DNA of 64,000 nucleotides from Chloroflexota bacterium (GTDB lineage: Bacteria; Chloroflexota; Anaerolineae; Caldilineales; Caldilineaceae). Below, piece after piece: positions 12,502-24,084 of this stretch. How positions within the stretch are numbered: the first letter of the stretch is position 1; each line of letters starts with the position of its first letter. Below the pieces are notes generated by a model. It was not told the DNA's origin and searched no databases. It was given only the letters and a program-made list of their open reading frames with translations. Where the stretch lies: positions 1 through 64,000 of the forward strand of contig BOKO01000020.1 of the NCBI GenBank assembly GCA_016861025.1. Direction: 5' to 3'. Both the position numbers and the translations under genes were made by a program.

Positions 12502-13620
12502 CTATCCCTTGATTGCGCCGGCCATGACGCCTTCGACAAAGAAGCGGCGGAACATCAAATAGACCAGCACCAGCGGCAGCACGGAAGCCAAAATCGCCGA
12601 ATAGATCAATTGGAAATTGGTCGAGAACTGCCCGACCGCGCTCTGAATGAAGGGCAGCAGCGTCGTGTTCGCCGGGTCGAGATAGACATACGGCTCCAGG
12701 AACTGGTTGTAGATCAGCGGCAGCATGATCACGATGATGCTGACGATCGGCACCTTGAGCAGCGGCAGCAAAATGTAGCGGACATACTGCCAGCTCGACG
12801 CGCCGTCGATGCTGGCTGAATCTTCCAACTCTTTCGGCACGGCGGAGATGGCGGCTGTGAAGATCATGGTGGAAAGCGCCGTCCCCTTGATGTTGATCAG
12901 GATGATCGAGAGCAATTGCAAACCCCAACGCGTTGCGCCAGGATCGTTGTAGCCTGGAAAGAGACGGAAGAACCACTGGAAGATCAGAAATTGGGGCAGC
13001 AGAATCAGCATCGCCGGAATGACCATCTGCAGGAGATAGATGTTGTAGACGAACATTTGATCGCGTCGACGCAGGCCGGAAAGCCCATAGCCGGTGAAGA
13101 TCGATAAAATAATCGCCAACGTCAGGCTGATGACCGTGATCAACAACGTGCGTCCAAGCGCCGCCCAAAAAGTCGTGCCATAAAGACTGCCGGTCAGGAG
13201 CGTGCGCCAGCCATTGAAGGTGTAGAACCCCTCGAAGTAGTCCTTGATTTGCTGCTCTGGGATGTTGTATTTTTCCGCCACCTGACGCAGCGTGGTGCGC
13301 GCCATCAAAAATTCAGTTTGCGGAATACCAAACGCATCCTTGATGACCGCCATATCCAGGTTGTAGAAGACGCCGAGATTGCCGACCTGCATGTCCATGC
13401 TCACTTCAGCAGCTTCGGGAATCCATAGATGCAGTTGAGCGGCGTCTCTGGTGCTCACAAAAGAGCGCACGAAAAGCGCATAAAATGGAAAGAGCGTAAG
13501 CACCGTATAGACGAGCATGACGATGAGGGCGATCACGCGCAACAGGCGCCGCCGGCCAGCAATGCCCAGACCGCGTTTGCGCGGTGGAGGGGGGAGCTGT
13601 CGTTCAGTTGCTGCAGTCAT
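12502..13620 (-). CDS. CUT1 sugar ABC transporter permease, MalG type, with long insertion
   Basis: A 372-aa inner-membrane permease, about 90 residues longer than usual. The first span lies near 28-52. An extra, mainly hydrophilic stretch of about 90 residues then runs to about residue 145 before the remaining five spans; it would lie outside the membrane. The EAA loop ELEDSASIDGASSWQYVRYI is near 255-275 and the C-terminus VMAGAIKG is typical. The gene starts 22 bp after the MalF-type partner and is followed within 6 bp by the GroEL-like gene. The extra domain may contact the binding protein. Confidence 0.92.
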   Translation of the reverse strand: MTAATERQLPPPPRKRGLGIAGRRRLLRVIALIVMLVYTVLTLFPFYALFVRSFVSTRDAAQLHLWIPEAAEVSMDMQVGNLGVFYNLDMAVIKDAFGIPQTEFLMARTTLRQVAEKYNIPEQQIKDYFEGFYTFNGWRTLLTGSLYGTTFWAALGRTLLITVISLTLAIILSIFTGYGLSGLRRRDQMFVYNIYLLQMVIPAMLILLPQFLIFQWFFRLFPGYNDPGATRWGLQLLSIILINIKGTALSTMIFTAAISAVPKELEDSASIDGASSWQYVRYILLPLLKVPIVSIIVIMLPLIYNQFLEPYVYLDPANTTLLPFIQSAVGQFSTNFQLIYSAILASVLPLVLVYLMFRRFFVEGVMAGAIKG

Positions 13621-13642
13621 GTTCGTTCCGATCCTCTCTAAT

Positions 13643-14590
13643 TCAGTATTGCAGCCGGCGTTGCAGCCGCTGCAAAAAGACGCCCAAGATCACCAGCGGC
13701 ACAAAAGTGATCACCGCCAGCGTCATCCCCATCGCCAACCGATTGACCTGAAACCCATACGTAAAAAAGAGGATGCTGAGCAGCTTGGCTTCTGGGTTGA
13801 CGTAGAGCGCGCCCATTGCCACCAATTCGTCGAAGACGGCGAATGAGCCGATCAGACACATCGTTGTCGCCAGGATGAAAGCAGGCAACATCTGCGGAAA
13901 GTAGACCTTCCATAGTCTTTGCCAGTAGTTGGCGCCGTCCACGATCGACGCTTCGATCGTCTCGTTCGGAATGGAAAGCAGGCCCGAGAGAAAGATCGCC
14001 ATGTTGTAGCCTGCGTAGCGCCAGCCAACCAACAGCGGCAAGATGAAAGCCGTTCCTTCCGGCGAGTAGATGTCGATGGGCGTCTGGATCAACCCGAGCT
14101 GACGCAGGAGCAAATTGGCGGTGCCCGTCTCGCGCGAGAAGAGCATCACCGCCATGTAGCCGACCGCCAGGCCAGAGACCATGAGCGGAAGATAGACGAT
14201 TGTGAAGAAGCCGCCGCGAAAACCCACCTCGAACATCAACAACGCCAGCGTCAGTCCAAAAATATAGACAGTCGTGTAGTTGAGCACGACAAAGACCAGG
14301 GTGCGGCGCAGCGCTGGGAAATAATCGGCCTGGACGCTTGGATCGGTGAAGAGCGCCGTGAAGTTTCTCAGCCCAACCGGCGCAACGGTCGGATCTGTGA
14401 ACGAAGCCATGTCTGTGAACAGAATCGGAATCGCAACGATGAACGGCACGATGGTCAGCAACACATAGAGCGAGAACTGCGGCAAAATAAAGAGCCAGTC
14501 GCGCAGGATGCGCCGCCGCTCCAACACGCTGGCTTTGCGCGTCGTATTCTGCTCAACGCCTTCCCTTTGGGCGATCCTGGTGTATGTCAT
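13643..14590 (-). CDS. CUT1 sugar ABC transporter permease, MalF type
   Basis: A 315-aa permease partner of the adjacent MalG-type subunit. A charged N-terminus of about 30 residues is followed by the first span (WLFILPQFSLYVLLTIVPF) and five more. The EAA loop ETIEASIVDGANYWQRLW lies near residues 205-220. The 80-bp gap after the binding-protein gene holds a perfect palindrome, while the next permease begins 22 bp downstream. Confidence 0.93.
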   Translation of the reverse strand: MTYTRIAQREGVEQNTTRKASVLERRRILRDWLFILPQFSLYVLLTIVPFIVAIPILFTDMASFTDPTVAPVGLRNFTALFTDPSVQADYFPALRRTLVFVVLNYTTVYIFGLTLALLMFEVGFRGGFFTIVYLPLMVSGLAVGYMAVMLFSRETGTANLLLRQLGLIQTPIDIYSPEGTAFILPLLVGWRYAGYNMAIFLSGLLSIPNETIEASIVDGANYWQRLWKVYFPQMLPAFILATTMCLIGSFAVFDELVAMGALYVNPEAKLLSILFFTYGFQVNRLAMGMTLAVITFVPLVILGVFLQRLQRRLQY

Positions 14591-14621
14591 CGGTGGTGCA
14601 TTCTCCTGGCGGCTACTGATT

Positions 14622-14657
14622 CACCTTCCAGGAAGCTTGCAAGCTTCCTGGAAGGTG
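14622..14657 (-). terminator. Perfect 36-bp palindrome between binding-protein and permease genes
   Basis: Two 18-bp arms (CACCTTCCAGGAAGCTTG and its exact complement) abut with no spacer, located about 15 bp after the binding-protein stop and 32 bp before the permease start. There is no T-run. It occupies the same position as the hairpins after the other two binding-protein genes but has unrelated sequence. A role in reducing downstream expression or protecting the upstream mRNA is inferred. Confidence 0.7.
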
Positions 14658-14672
14658 AGAATGAACAAGCGA

Positions 14673-16145
14673 TCAGCTTGCGGGCAATCCCTCAAAGCTC
14701 TCATCCCAGTTGCGCTGGGCGATGTCCAATGCCTCTTGAACGGTGATCCTGCCTGTCAGCAGTTGCGCAAAGACTTCGTTGTTGCCGTTGGATTCCCAGT
14801 CCCATACGCCGCGCGATCCCTTCTTGCGATATGGCCCGGCGGCAATGTTTCCGGTCAAGCCCTGCTCGAACTGGACGTTCTCCCATTTGCCGCCCGGTTC
14901 GCCGATTTCTTTGAGCACCTGCTGATATTGCGGTCCCTGCAGGTCGAGCGGCTCGTCGAGCTTGTAGAGCGGCACGCGACCTTCCGCCTGTGCTCGCATT
15001 GGGACAGCTTCGGGGCTAAAGAACCAGTTCCATGCATAGACGGTCTGATCCCAGTACGGCGTGTTTTCGTTGCCGGCGCGGATGAACCACTGGTTGTCGA
15101 TGTTCGGCGGCAGCGCACTTTGCATCCACACCCCCTGACCCTCGGCGGGCGGCGTGGCGGGCAGGCCGGCCTGCATGTTGCGCACCGCAAAGTCCGAGCC
15201 GGCGGCCAACGCCTTGTCCCACACCCACGGTCCATGCAGCATCATGACGGACTTACCGGCAATGTAGGAGGCCTCCATGTCGCCTTCCCATTGCCGCGTC
15301 CACATGCTGGGCGGCATCCAGCCGTTGTCGTTGGCTTCCTTGAAGAACTCATAGAAGTGACGATAGGGTGAGTCCTCGGCGTTGAACTTGGCTTTGCCCA
15401 GCCAGCAGTCGCGCTGGCGATCGCGCTGCCCGTCGGCGAATGCCAGCGGGATCGCATCCGAGTAATTGTTGCCAAAAATCCAGTTGTGCCAGGCCTGGTT
15501 GTAGAACCACTCCACGCCGTCGGTCTTGGCGGCCCATTCGGCGCCGGTTGCCAGCCATTTCTTCAAGTCGTCCCAGGTCTTGACATCGCGCTGCGGGTCC
15601 AGCCCTGCTTTGTCCATCAGCTCTTTGTTGTACTGCCAGGTCATCACAAAGCCCTGGAAGAAGTCCAGCGAGCGGGGGCCAGGCAGGTTGTGCAAGTCGG
15701 ACCACATATTCTTGACGTCAAACTCCCAACGGTCCCACCACTCAAAGGGGATCTCGCCAAGGTTGACCGCCATCTCGTAGTTGCTCTTGTCAAAGAAGAT
15801 CTGCATCTCCTGAGTCAACTCGATAGCCGGAAGATAGCCGCCCGCCACTTTTGCTTCGTGTGCAGCCGCCGTATCTTCATTGATCGAGAAGACATTGATC
15901 TTGATGGATGGATTCTGCGACTGGAAATAGTTCCAGATCTCTCGATAGGGCGCCTCGTACTCAGCCAGGGACATCACGTCCAGCGTGACGGCTGCCGCTT
16001 CCGGCGCCGAGGCTGCTGGCGCCTGTGTCACCGCCGCAGGCGCAGGCCCGGCGGCGGGCGTCGCACAGCCTGCCATAGTCACGCTGACCGCCGTGAGCGC
16101 GCTGATGCGCAAAAAGTCGCGCCGGCTTAAATTGTTTGAATTCAT
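14673..16145 (-). CDS. Sugar-binding lipoprotein with Tat-type signal (SBP family 1)
   Basis: The 490-aa substrate-binding subunit for the adjoining permeases. The ATG at 16145 has a near-perfect AGGAGGAAAG site; the longer ORF start is unlikely. The N-terminus carries a twin-arginine motif (SRRDFLRIS) and then a lipobox ending MAGC near residue 27, so it is probably exported folded by Tat and lipidated. An Ala/Pro-rich linker precedes an SBP_bac_1 domain (FQSQNPSIKINVFS, GKSVMMLHGPWVW). Long loops rich in Trp/Tyr suggest an oligosaccharide ligand. It is followed by a palindrome and then the two permease genes. Confidence 0.94.
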   Translation of the reverse strand: MNSNNLSRRDFLRISALTAVSVTMAGCATPAAGPAPAAVTQAPAASAPEAAAVTLDVMSLAEYEAPYREIWNYFQSQNPSIKINVFSINEDTAAAHEAKVAGGYLPAIELTQEMQIFFDKSNYEMAVNLGEIPFEWWDRWEFDVKNMWSDLHNLPGPRSLDFFQGFVMTWQYNKELMDKAGLDPQRDVKTWDDLKKWLATGAEWAAKTDGVEWFYNQAWHNWIFGNNYSDAIPLAFADGQRDRQRDCWLGKAKFNAEDSPYRHFYEFFKEANDNGWMPPSMWTRQWEGDMEASYIAGKSVMMLHGPWVWDKALAAGSDFAVRNMQAGLPATPPAEGQGVWMQSALPPNIDNQWFIRAGNENTPYWDQTVYAWNWFFSPEAVPMRAQAEGRVPLYKLDEPLDLQGPQYQQVLKEIGEPGGKWENVQFEQGLTGNIAAGPYRKKGSRGVWDWESNGNNEVFAQLLTGRITVQEALDIAQRNWDESFEGLPAS

Positions 16146-16278
16146 GCTTTCCTCCTGAGAATCTGCCTCCAAACACGATCGGATAACGGTATACAGAGCG
16201 CATAAGTCTTTCTTGCATCAACCCATGCACAACCTCCTTCCGCTCTCACCGCCACAAATATCACCGCCACATCTGTGC

Positions 16279-17694
<1,416 letters not shown>

Positions 17695-17734
17695 TGGTTC
17701 ACCTCGATTTCGTCTACTGGGAGTGACTGAATAA

Positions 17735-17749
17735 GTTACTATCAGTAAC
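17735..17749. promoter_or_regulatory. Short palindrome upstream of the isomerase gene
   Basis: GTTACT and AGTAAC are separated by 3 bp, in the 60-bp gap between the dehydrogenase stop and the isomerase start. This is a possible operator or small hairpin. It is seen once only and no regulator can be assigned. Confidence 0.3.
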
Positions 17750-17754
17750 AAACC

Positions 17755-18795
<1,041 letters not shown>

Positions 18796-18819
18796 ACGCG
18801 TTCGCCTTCTTTCCCTTGT

Positions 18820-20103
18820 CTAAACCAACGTCTCCTGAAGTTGTCGCAACTTGTACACAAGCTGGGTGGGGTCTGGCGCAAAGTTGTCGCTCGTCAATGG
18901 TTCGCCGCGCGCAATGTCCTTAAGCACGCGGCCGCCCGGCGTCAATCCCATCGGCATGCCGTGCAGCGTCTTTGCATCTTCGACGGTGTAGATGCGGCTG
19001 AAGAAATCGTAGCCACCGATGCCATCCACCTTCTGCCCGGCCTTGAGATCGCGCTTGGCGATGCTCACCAGCTCCGCGACCATGCGCTGCGGTTTAAGCA
19101 CGGCTTCGCCATAAATCACCGCCTCGGCGACAGCTTGCGGCGTCTCGATGCTGCATAGATGGTAAGGGCGATAGAGTGTGTAATAAGGGCCGTCGCCCAT
19201 GGAGTAAAACTTGAGGTCAGCGCGAATGTGGGCGTCCGGCGTGGAAATAATGGCGAAGACGCCTGGCGCCACCTTGCCGACCGAATACTCGACGCAGCCG
19301 CGCCGGTTCAGAATGCCGCCGTCTTCCTTCGGCACCAACACCTTGTTGAGATCGGGCACATCCACTTTGGCGCCATGCGCGCCCGGCACATCGGGTGTGA
19401 GACCAGTGGCGTTCGCCATCGCCGCCAGCTCGACCATGGTTTTGGTGCCGTCCTTGAAAGCCGCCAGCATCTTGGGATTCATGTGTTTGCTCTCGGCTTC
19501 GGCGCGGCAGCTTTCCGGCGTGGCGTAATAATCGATCGGGTTGTTCTTGCCCTTGCCCAGACAGACGACCTCAAAACCGAGCGATGTCGCAAAGTCATAG
19601 AGCTGTTTGCAGACGCCCGGCTCGTCGCCGGTGGAGGCGGTGTAAACGCAGCCCAACTTCTCCGCCATCCGGCTTAAGATGAGCCCAACCGTCACGTCAG
19701 TTTCAACATTAAGCATCACCACATGCTTCTTGTGCATGATGCCGTGCCAGGCAAGCTGCGCGCCGACCTCGGTCACGCCGGTCGCTTCGACCAGCGCGTC
19801 GAGGCTTTCAAGCTGCGGCAGCAGCAGCGCATCCTGCGTCACGACATAATGACCGCGACGCAGCGCATCTTCCGCCGCACCAACCCGATCGGTGACACAA
19901 ATCGATGATTCTGGGATGCCCAGCGTTTGCAAAACATGCAGCGGGCGAGCGAGGTCAAGGTCGGCGATGGCGAAGGTTTCCAACCCCGCCATCTGCCGGG
20001 TGACATGCACCATCCCCGACCCTTCCTGACCGCAGCCGACCAACCCCACGCGGATGGGGCGGCCCTCAGCCTGGCGCTTTTTGAGATGATCTACCAGTTG
20101 CAT
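18820..20103 (-). CDS. Homoserine-dehydrogenase-like oxidoreductase with C-terminal SAF domain (COG4091 type)
   Basis: A 427-aa protein with an N-terminal NAD(P)-binding fold (IRVGLVGCGQEGSGMVHV near residue 18), a homoserine-dehydrogenase-like middle part, and a C-terminal SAF domain near 345-415 (AKRDLKAGQKVDGIGG, then ARGEPLTSDNF). Relatives are often annotated as 'predicted homoserine dehydrogenase', but this gene lies in a sugar block between the CUT2 permease and a zinc dehydrogenase. Oxidation or rearrangement of a sugar-derived intermediate is therefore more likely than amino-acid synthesis. AGAGGTG lies upstream of the ATG. The reaction is unknown. Confidence 0.8.
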   Translation of the reverse strand: MQLVDHLKKRQAEGRPIRVGLVGCGQEGSGMVHVTRQMAGLETFAIADLDLARPLHVLQTLGIPESSICVTDRVGAAEDALRRGHYVVTQDALLLPQLESLDALVEATGVTEVGAQLAWHGIMHKKHVVMLNVETDVTVGLILSRMAEKLGCVYTASTGDEPGVCKQLYDFATSLGFEVVCLGKGKNNPIDYYATPESCRAEAESKHMNPKMLAAFKDGTKTMVELAAMANATGLTPDVPGAHGAKVDVPDLNKVLVPKEDGGILNRRGCVEYSVGKVAPGVFAIISTPDAHIRADLKFYSMGDGPYYTLYRPYHLCSIETPQAVAEAVIYGEAVLKPQRMVAELVSIAKRDLKAGQKVDGIGGYDFFSRIYTVEDAKTLHGMPMGLTPGGRVLKDIARGEPLTSDNFAPDPTQLVYKLRQLQETLV

Positions 20104-20177
20104 TTACAGCACCTCTCTGAGATAAATAAGTTCGAATAGGAGTGTCAGTTGACCTTGCCAATAAAGATGTATCGAAT

Positions 20178-21191
20178 TCATTGCCGCCTGGCAGAGCGCA
20201 CGCGATCAAGAATAATGGCTGCAATAAGCACCAAGCCGATCACCACATTCTCCCAGTAAACAGACATGCCGGTCATAACAATGGCGTTTTGGATGACACT
20301 CATCAGCAACGCACCGACGAGCGTGCCCAATACTGAACCAGCGCCACCGCTCAGGGCGGCACCACCAAGAATCGGCGCAGCAAAAGAGGGGAGGAGCCAG
20401 GTCGCACCAATTGTGGGCTGACCCGACGCCAAGCGAGCAAGCATCAGCACGCCTGCTAACGCAGACAGGCTGCCAGAAAGAACATAAACTAAAGTAATCA
20501 GGCGGTCGACGCGTATGCCGACGAGCAAGGCGGCATCTTTGTTGCCGCCGATCGCAAAAATATGTCGTCCAATGTAGGTGCGATTCAACCAAAACGCCAA
20601 CATACCTGCCACAATTAATGTAATGATGGTTGGGATCGGCACAGGGCCAAGACTGTCTTTGCCGAGCCACTGAATGGTCTCAGGCATGTTTGGGATAGCC
20701 CAACCGCCAGTAACCACCAGGATGAGTCCACTGATCACAAAGGATGTACTGAGTGTGACGATGAATGGGTTGAGCTTTGCTTTTGTGACTAACAACCCAT
20801 TAATCAGGCCAATCGTTGCCCCAACGAGCACACCAACCGCCATAGCGAGATATGGGTTTAGCGTCGTGGCATTCATGAGAATCGCTGCGCAGATTCCCGC
20901 AAAGCCAGCCGTAGCTCCGACTGATAGATCGATCACACCGGCAATCAAACAGAGCAACTGTCCCAACGACACAAGGGAAATAAAGGATGTCTGTCGGGTG
21001 ATAACCGCAAGATTTCCAACTTGTATAAAGCGTGGTGCAAATAGTGTAATTAAGATCGATAAGATGATCAGAAATACAAGGAGCATCAACGCCTGCGACT
21101 GCATCACAGTTGCAAGCAAGCGGCTCAACAAGTTTGAGCTGGATGCTGGGTTAGTTGGGGAAGATCGGACTGTTGCTGAACTCTTATTCAT
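20178..21191 (-). CDS. CUT2 sugar ABC transporter permease, RbsC type
   Basis: A 337-aa inner-membrane permease with about ten hydrophobic segments. Typical RbsC-family stretches are visible: IAGVIDLSVGATAGFAG near 95, GLINGLLVTKAKLNPFIVTL near 140 and ALSGGAGSVLGTLVGALLM near 275. The ATG at 21191 is preferred, with GGAG upstream; a GTG 10 codons earlier is an alternative. It completes the binding-protein, ATPase and permease set. A 120-bp gap separates it from the ATPase gene. Confidence 0.92.
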   Translation of the reverse strand: MNKSSATVRSSPTNPASSSNLLSRLLATVMQSQALMLLVFLIILSILITLFAPRFIQVGNLAVITRQTSFISLVSLGQLLCLIAGVIDLSVGATAGFAGICAAILMNATTLNPYLAMAVGVLVGATIGLINGLLVTKAKLNPFIVTLSTSFVISGLILVVTGGWAIPNMPETIQWLGKDSLGPVPIPTIITLIVAGMLAFWLNRTYIGRHIFAIGGNKDAALLVGIRVDRLITLVYVLSGSLSALAGVLMLARLASGQPTIGATWLLPSFAAPILGGAALSGGAGSVLGTLVGALLMSVIQNAIVMTGMSVYWENVVIGLVLIAAIILDRVRSARRQ

Positions 21192-21344
21192 TTCAGGCGC
21201 ATCTCCGGGCTTATCACTCACTTGAAATCACTACAAACAGCAATGCAACGTATCACTGTGTCAAAATCATGACGTGATGGCTCACTGATCACATTGGAAC
21301 ATTCCATCGTCCGCTGGCATCAGCAGGTTCTTCCGAATAAGCTT

Positions 21345-22868
21345 TCAATGAGATGTTTCATCTACTGCTTCACCAAACATGGCTAGCAGGAGGATTTCTT
21401 CTTGTGTTGCTGTTTTTGGATCGACTTCACCAACAATTGCGCCCTCACGCATTACGAGGATGCGGTCACAAATCGCTAACAACTCCTGGATTTCGGAAGA
21501 AATCAAGACAATGCTTTTACCTTCAGCAGCTAACTCAGCGATCAATGCATGGATTTCCGCTTTGGCGTTGATATCGATGCCGCGTGTCGGTTCATCCAAA
21601 ATCAAGATAGAAGCGCCGCTGCCCAGCCAGCGACTCAGAATCACCTTTTGTTGGTTGCCACCGCTTAACTTTGCAATTTGTTGGGAGAGCGATGGAGTCT
21701 GCACCCGCAAACGGCTGACAAGCTGTTCACCCACTTGCACTTCTTGCTCTTGCCGGACAACTGTAAATTGCTGCAATTGGCGAAGGAAAGGTATGGTAAT
21801 GTTGGCTAACACACTCAGGTCTGGAAAGATGCCAAAATGTTTACGCTCCTCATGCACATACCCCATCCCATGTTCGATGGCAGACAGAGGTGAGTGAATC
21901 TGCACTGATTGACCGTTAATCAACACTTCGCCGCCATCGGGTGGAGGAAAACCGAATACGCTGCTGAGAACCTCTGTGCGCCTGGCGCCGACAAGGCCAG
22001 CAAAGCCCAGAATTTCGCCTTTGTGCAACTGAAACGTAATATCGCGAAAAATGCCGTCTCTCGTGATGCCGCGCACTTCCAGCACAGGGTGCGTGTGAGC
22101 GCCTCTTTGTTTGCGCACATGTAGATATTCGGCCAAAGGACGCCCGATCATCATGTTCACCACTTGATCTTGAATGGCATTAGCACTCTCTATAGTCCCG
22201 ATGTATTTGCCATCGCGTAGTACAGTGATCCGATCCGCAATTTCAAACACCTCCTCCATTCGATGTGAAATATAGAGAATTGTAGTCCCACCTTCATTCA
22301 CAAGTCGCAATCGCTCAAACAGCGCCAACTTTTCTCGGTTGCTCAACGCTGCGGTCGGCTCGTCCATGATCAGCACTTTGCACTGGAATGCCAACGCGCG
22401 CGCAATCTGCACCATTTGTTGTTCGGCAATCGATAGAACGGCCAGCCGTTGACTGACATTGATAGATTCCAATCCTAAAGTAGAAAGAGTCTCGAATGCC
22501 CTCTGACTTAGCTTTTGCCTATCAACCACGCCAAGACCGTTTCTTGGCTCCATACCGAGCAATATGTTTTCGGCAATGCTCATTTCGGGGACAAGATTCA
22601 GCTCCTGCGGCACCATAGCAATCCCCAGTTGTAGCGCCTGATGTGCGTTTCTAATTTCTACATTTCGACCATCGATGTGAAGCTCGCCGCTGTCAGGTTG
22701 AAGCAGGCCGGAAACGATCTTCATCAGGGTTGACTTGCCCGCACCGTTCTCTCCCATGAGAGCGTGCACTTCACCGCGACGTATGGAAAATGTGACATCA
22801 TCAAGCGCTTGGATTCCTGGAAACCGTTTGCATATATGATGGAACTCGAGAATATTCTCAGTGTCCAT
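21345..22868 (-). CDS. CUT2 sugar ABC transporter ATPase, RbsA/MglA type
   Basis: A 507-aa fused double ATPase on the cytoplasmic face of the importer. Domain 1 has Walker A GENGAGKST near 40, the signature-like LSIAEQQM near 145 and Walker B LIMDEPTAAL near 165. Domain 2 has the usual degenerate Walker A (GLVGARRTE near 288), the signature LSGGNQQKV near 400 and LILDEPTRGID near 422. This is normal for the family, in which one site is inactive. The binding-protein gene lies upstream, and a hairpin separates the two. Confidence 0.95.
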   Translation of the reverse strand: MDTENILEFHHICKRFPGIQALDDVTFSIRRGEVHALMGENGAGKSTLMKIVSGLLQPDSGELHIDGRNVEIRNAHQALQLGIAMVPQELNLVPEMSIAENILLGMEPRNGLGVVDRQKLSQRAFETLSTLGLESINVSQRLAVLSIAEQQMVQIARALAFQCKVLIMDEPTAALSNREKLALFERLRLVNEGGTTILYISHRMEEVFEIADRITVLRDGKYIGTIESANAIQDQVVNMMIGRPLAEYLHVRKQRGAHTHPVLEVRGITRDGIFRDITFQLHKGEILGFAGLVGARRTEVLSSVFGFPPPDGGEVLINGQSVQIHSPLSAIEHGMGYVHEERKHFGIFPDLSVLANITIPFLRQLQQFTVVRQEQEVQVGEQLVSRLRVQTPSLSQQIAKLSGGNQQKVILSRWLGSGASILILDEPTRGIDINAKAEIHALIAELAAEGKSIVLISSEIQELLAICDRILVMREGAIVGEVDPKTATQEEILLLAMFGEAVDETSH

Positions 22869-22903
22869 AAGCTCAGTGCTTTCCCCAGAGTTAATGGCGT
22901 GAG

Positions 22904-22934
22904 TCAGAGGCGTGTAAATGATACACGCCTCTGA
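22904..22934 (-). terminator. Hairpin between CUT2 binding-protein gene and ATPase gene
   Basis: A 13-bp perfect inverted repeat (TCAGAGGCGTGTA and its complement) around a 5-nt loop starts about 9 bp after the binding-protein stop. There is no T-run. It is the third case in this block of a strong hairpin placed directly after a binding-protein gene. Confidence 0.75.
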
Positions 22935-22942
22935 TAACCTAC

Positions 22943-23944
22943 TTACTTATACGTATCGACAGTGGTTTGGTCGACGACTTTGGAGCCGGTGTCGTGGACA
23001 ATGGGTGTGGTCTGTCCATTGGCAGCGGCGACGCCATAGACGATGGTCCAGTAGCCAATTTCAGGGACAGCCTGGACATTCATTGCAAGGGCAGTGCCAT
23101 CTCGGACAAAGCCAACCATTTCAGGCATGTCGTCCATACCGACGAGCAGCACCTGACCCTTCTTGCCCGCCTCAACGATGGCGCGGCCAGCTCCAATAGG
23201 TGAGGAGGCGTTGGCGGCAAAGATGCCCTGCAAGTTGGGATGCGCCTGGATCATGCTGGCTGTGAGGTTCACTGCGCGCTCGACATCATCGTTGTCATAT
23301 TCCTCAGCGACGATTTTGATGTCAGGATACTTGGCAATCGTTTCCTTGAAACCTTCGACGCGCTGCTTGTGATTCTCTGCACCTGGACTGCCAAGCAGGA
23401 TGCCGATCTCCCCTTTGTAATCCAGCGCCTTGGCGAGAACCTCAGCCAGATCGGCGCCATCCTGAATATATGTCTCATGACCAACAAAGGTGGTCAGCGG
23501 CGTGCCCGGACATGGTGTGTCGAAACCAATCACCGGAATGCCCCGCCCCACCGCCTCCTCGATCAGCGGCTTGTTCGCCGCTACATCCAGACACGAGACA
23601 AACAGCACATCCGGATTCTTCGCAATTGCTGCTTCCAACCGCTGCGTCTGTTGCACCACATCCGCCGCCGTCGGCGCATCCCAGTCATACCGAACCGTGA
23701 TCCCGCGCTGGGCAAACTCCGCAATCGCACGATCCGCCCCCGCCTTCACATCCTCGTACCACGGATGCACCAACTTCGGCACATACACAAAGTACAACTC
23801 GCTCTTCGTCTCGCCTGCCTGATCAGCAGATGGTGCAGGAGCCATGGCTGTTTGGCCTGGCATCGTCGGTGTTGCACAACCACCTAACGCGAAAATGCTG
23901 ATCGATGCTATCACGCATAACAAAAACATCCACCGCTGTTGCAT
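22943..23944 (-). CDS. CUT2 sugar-binding lipoprotein, RbsB type
   Basis: A 333-aa exported ligand-binding protein. The signal peptide MFLLCVIASISIFALGGC ends in a lipobox with Cys near residue 23. An Ala/Pro/Ser linker is followed by a periplasmic-binding-protein type 1 fold: VPKLVHPWYEDVKAGADRA near 55, VLFVSCLDVAANKPLIEEA near 110, GIPVIGFDTPCPG near 132 and GILLGSPGAENHKQRVEGF near 175. It is the first gene of the CUT2 set, directly after the SorC-type regulator gene, and GAGGAG precedes the ATG. The ligand is unknown. Confidence 0.94.
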   Translation of the reverse strand: MQQRWMFLLCVIASISIFALGGCATPTMPGQTAMAPAPSADQAGETKSELYFVYVPKLVHPWYEDVKAGADRAIAEFAQRGITVRYDWDAPTAADVVQQTQRLEAAIAKNPDVLFVSCLDVAANKPLIEEAVGRGIPVIGFDTPCPGTPLTTFVGHETYIQDGADLAEVLAKALDYKGEIGILLGSPGAENHKQRVEGFKETIAKYPDIKIVAEEYDNDDVERAVNLTASMIQAHPNLQGIFAANASSPIGAGRAIVEAGKKGQVLLVGMDDMPEMVGFVRDGTALAMNVQAVPEIGYWTIVYGVAAANGQTTPIVHDTGSKVVDQTTVDTYK

Positions 23945-24084
23945 GTTTCTTCACTCCTCATGTCTACTCTATCAACTTGCTGTATCACCGATATTCCAAA
24001 TGGTCGTCAATCAAGACGGCCAATGAGGACAGCAAATAAAGTGAACAAAGGTTGCTTCAGACGGTGACGCCGAGAATTTGGAGA

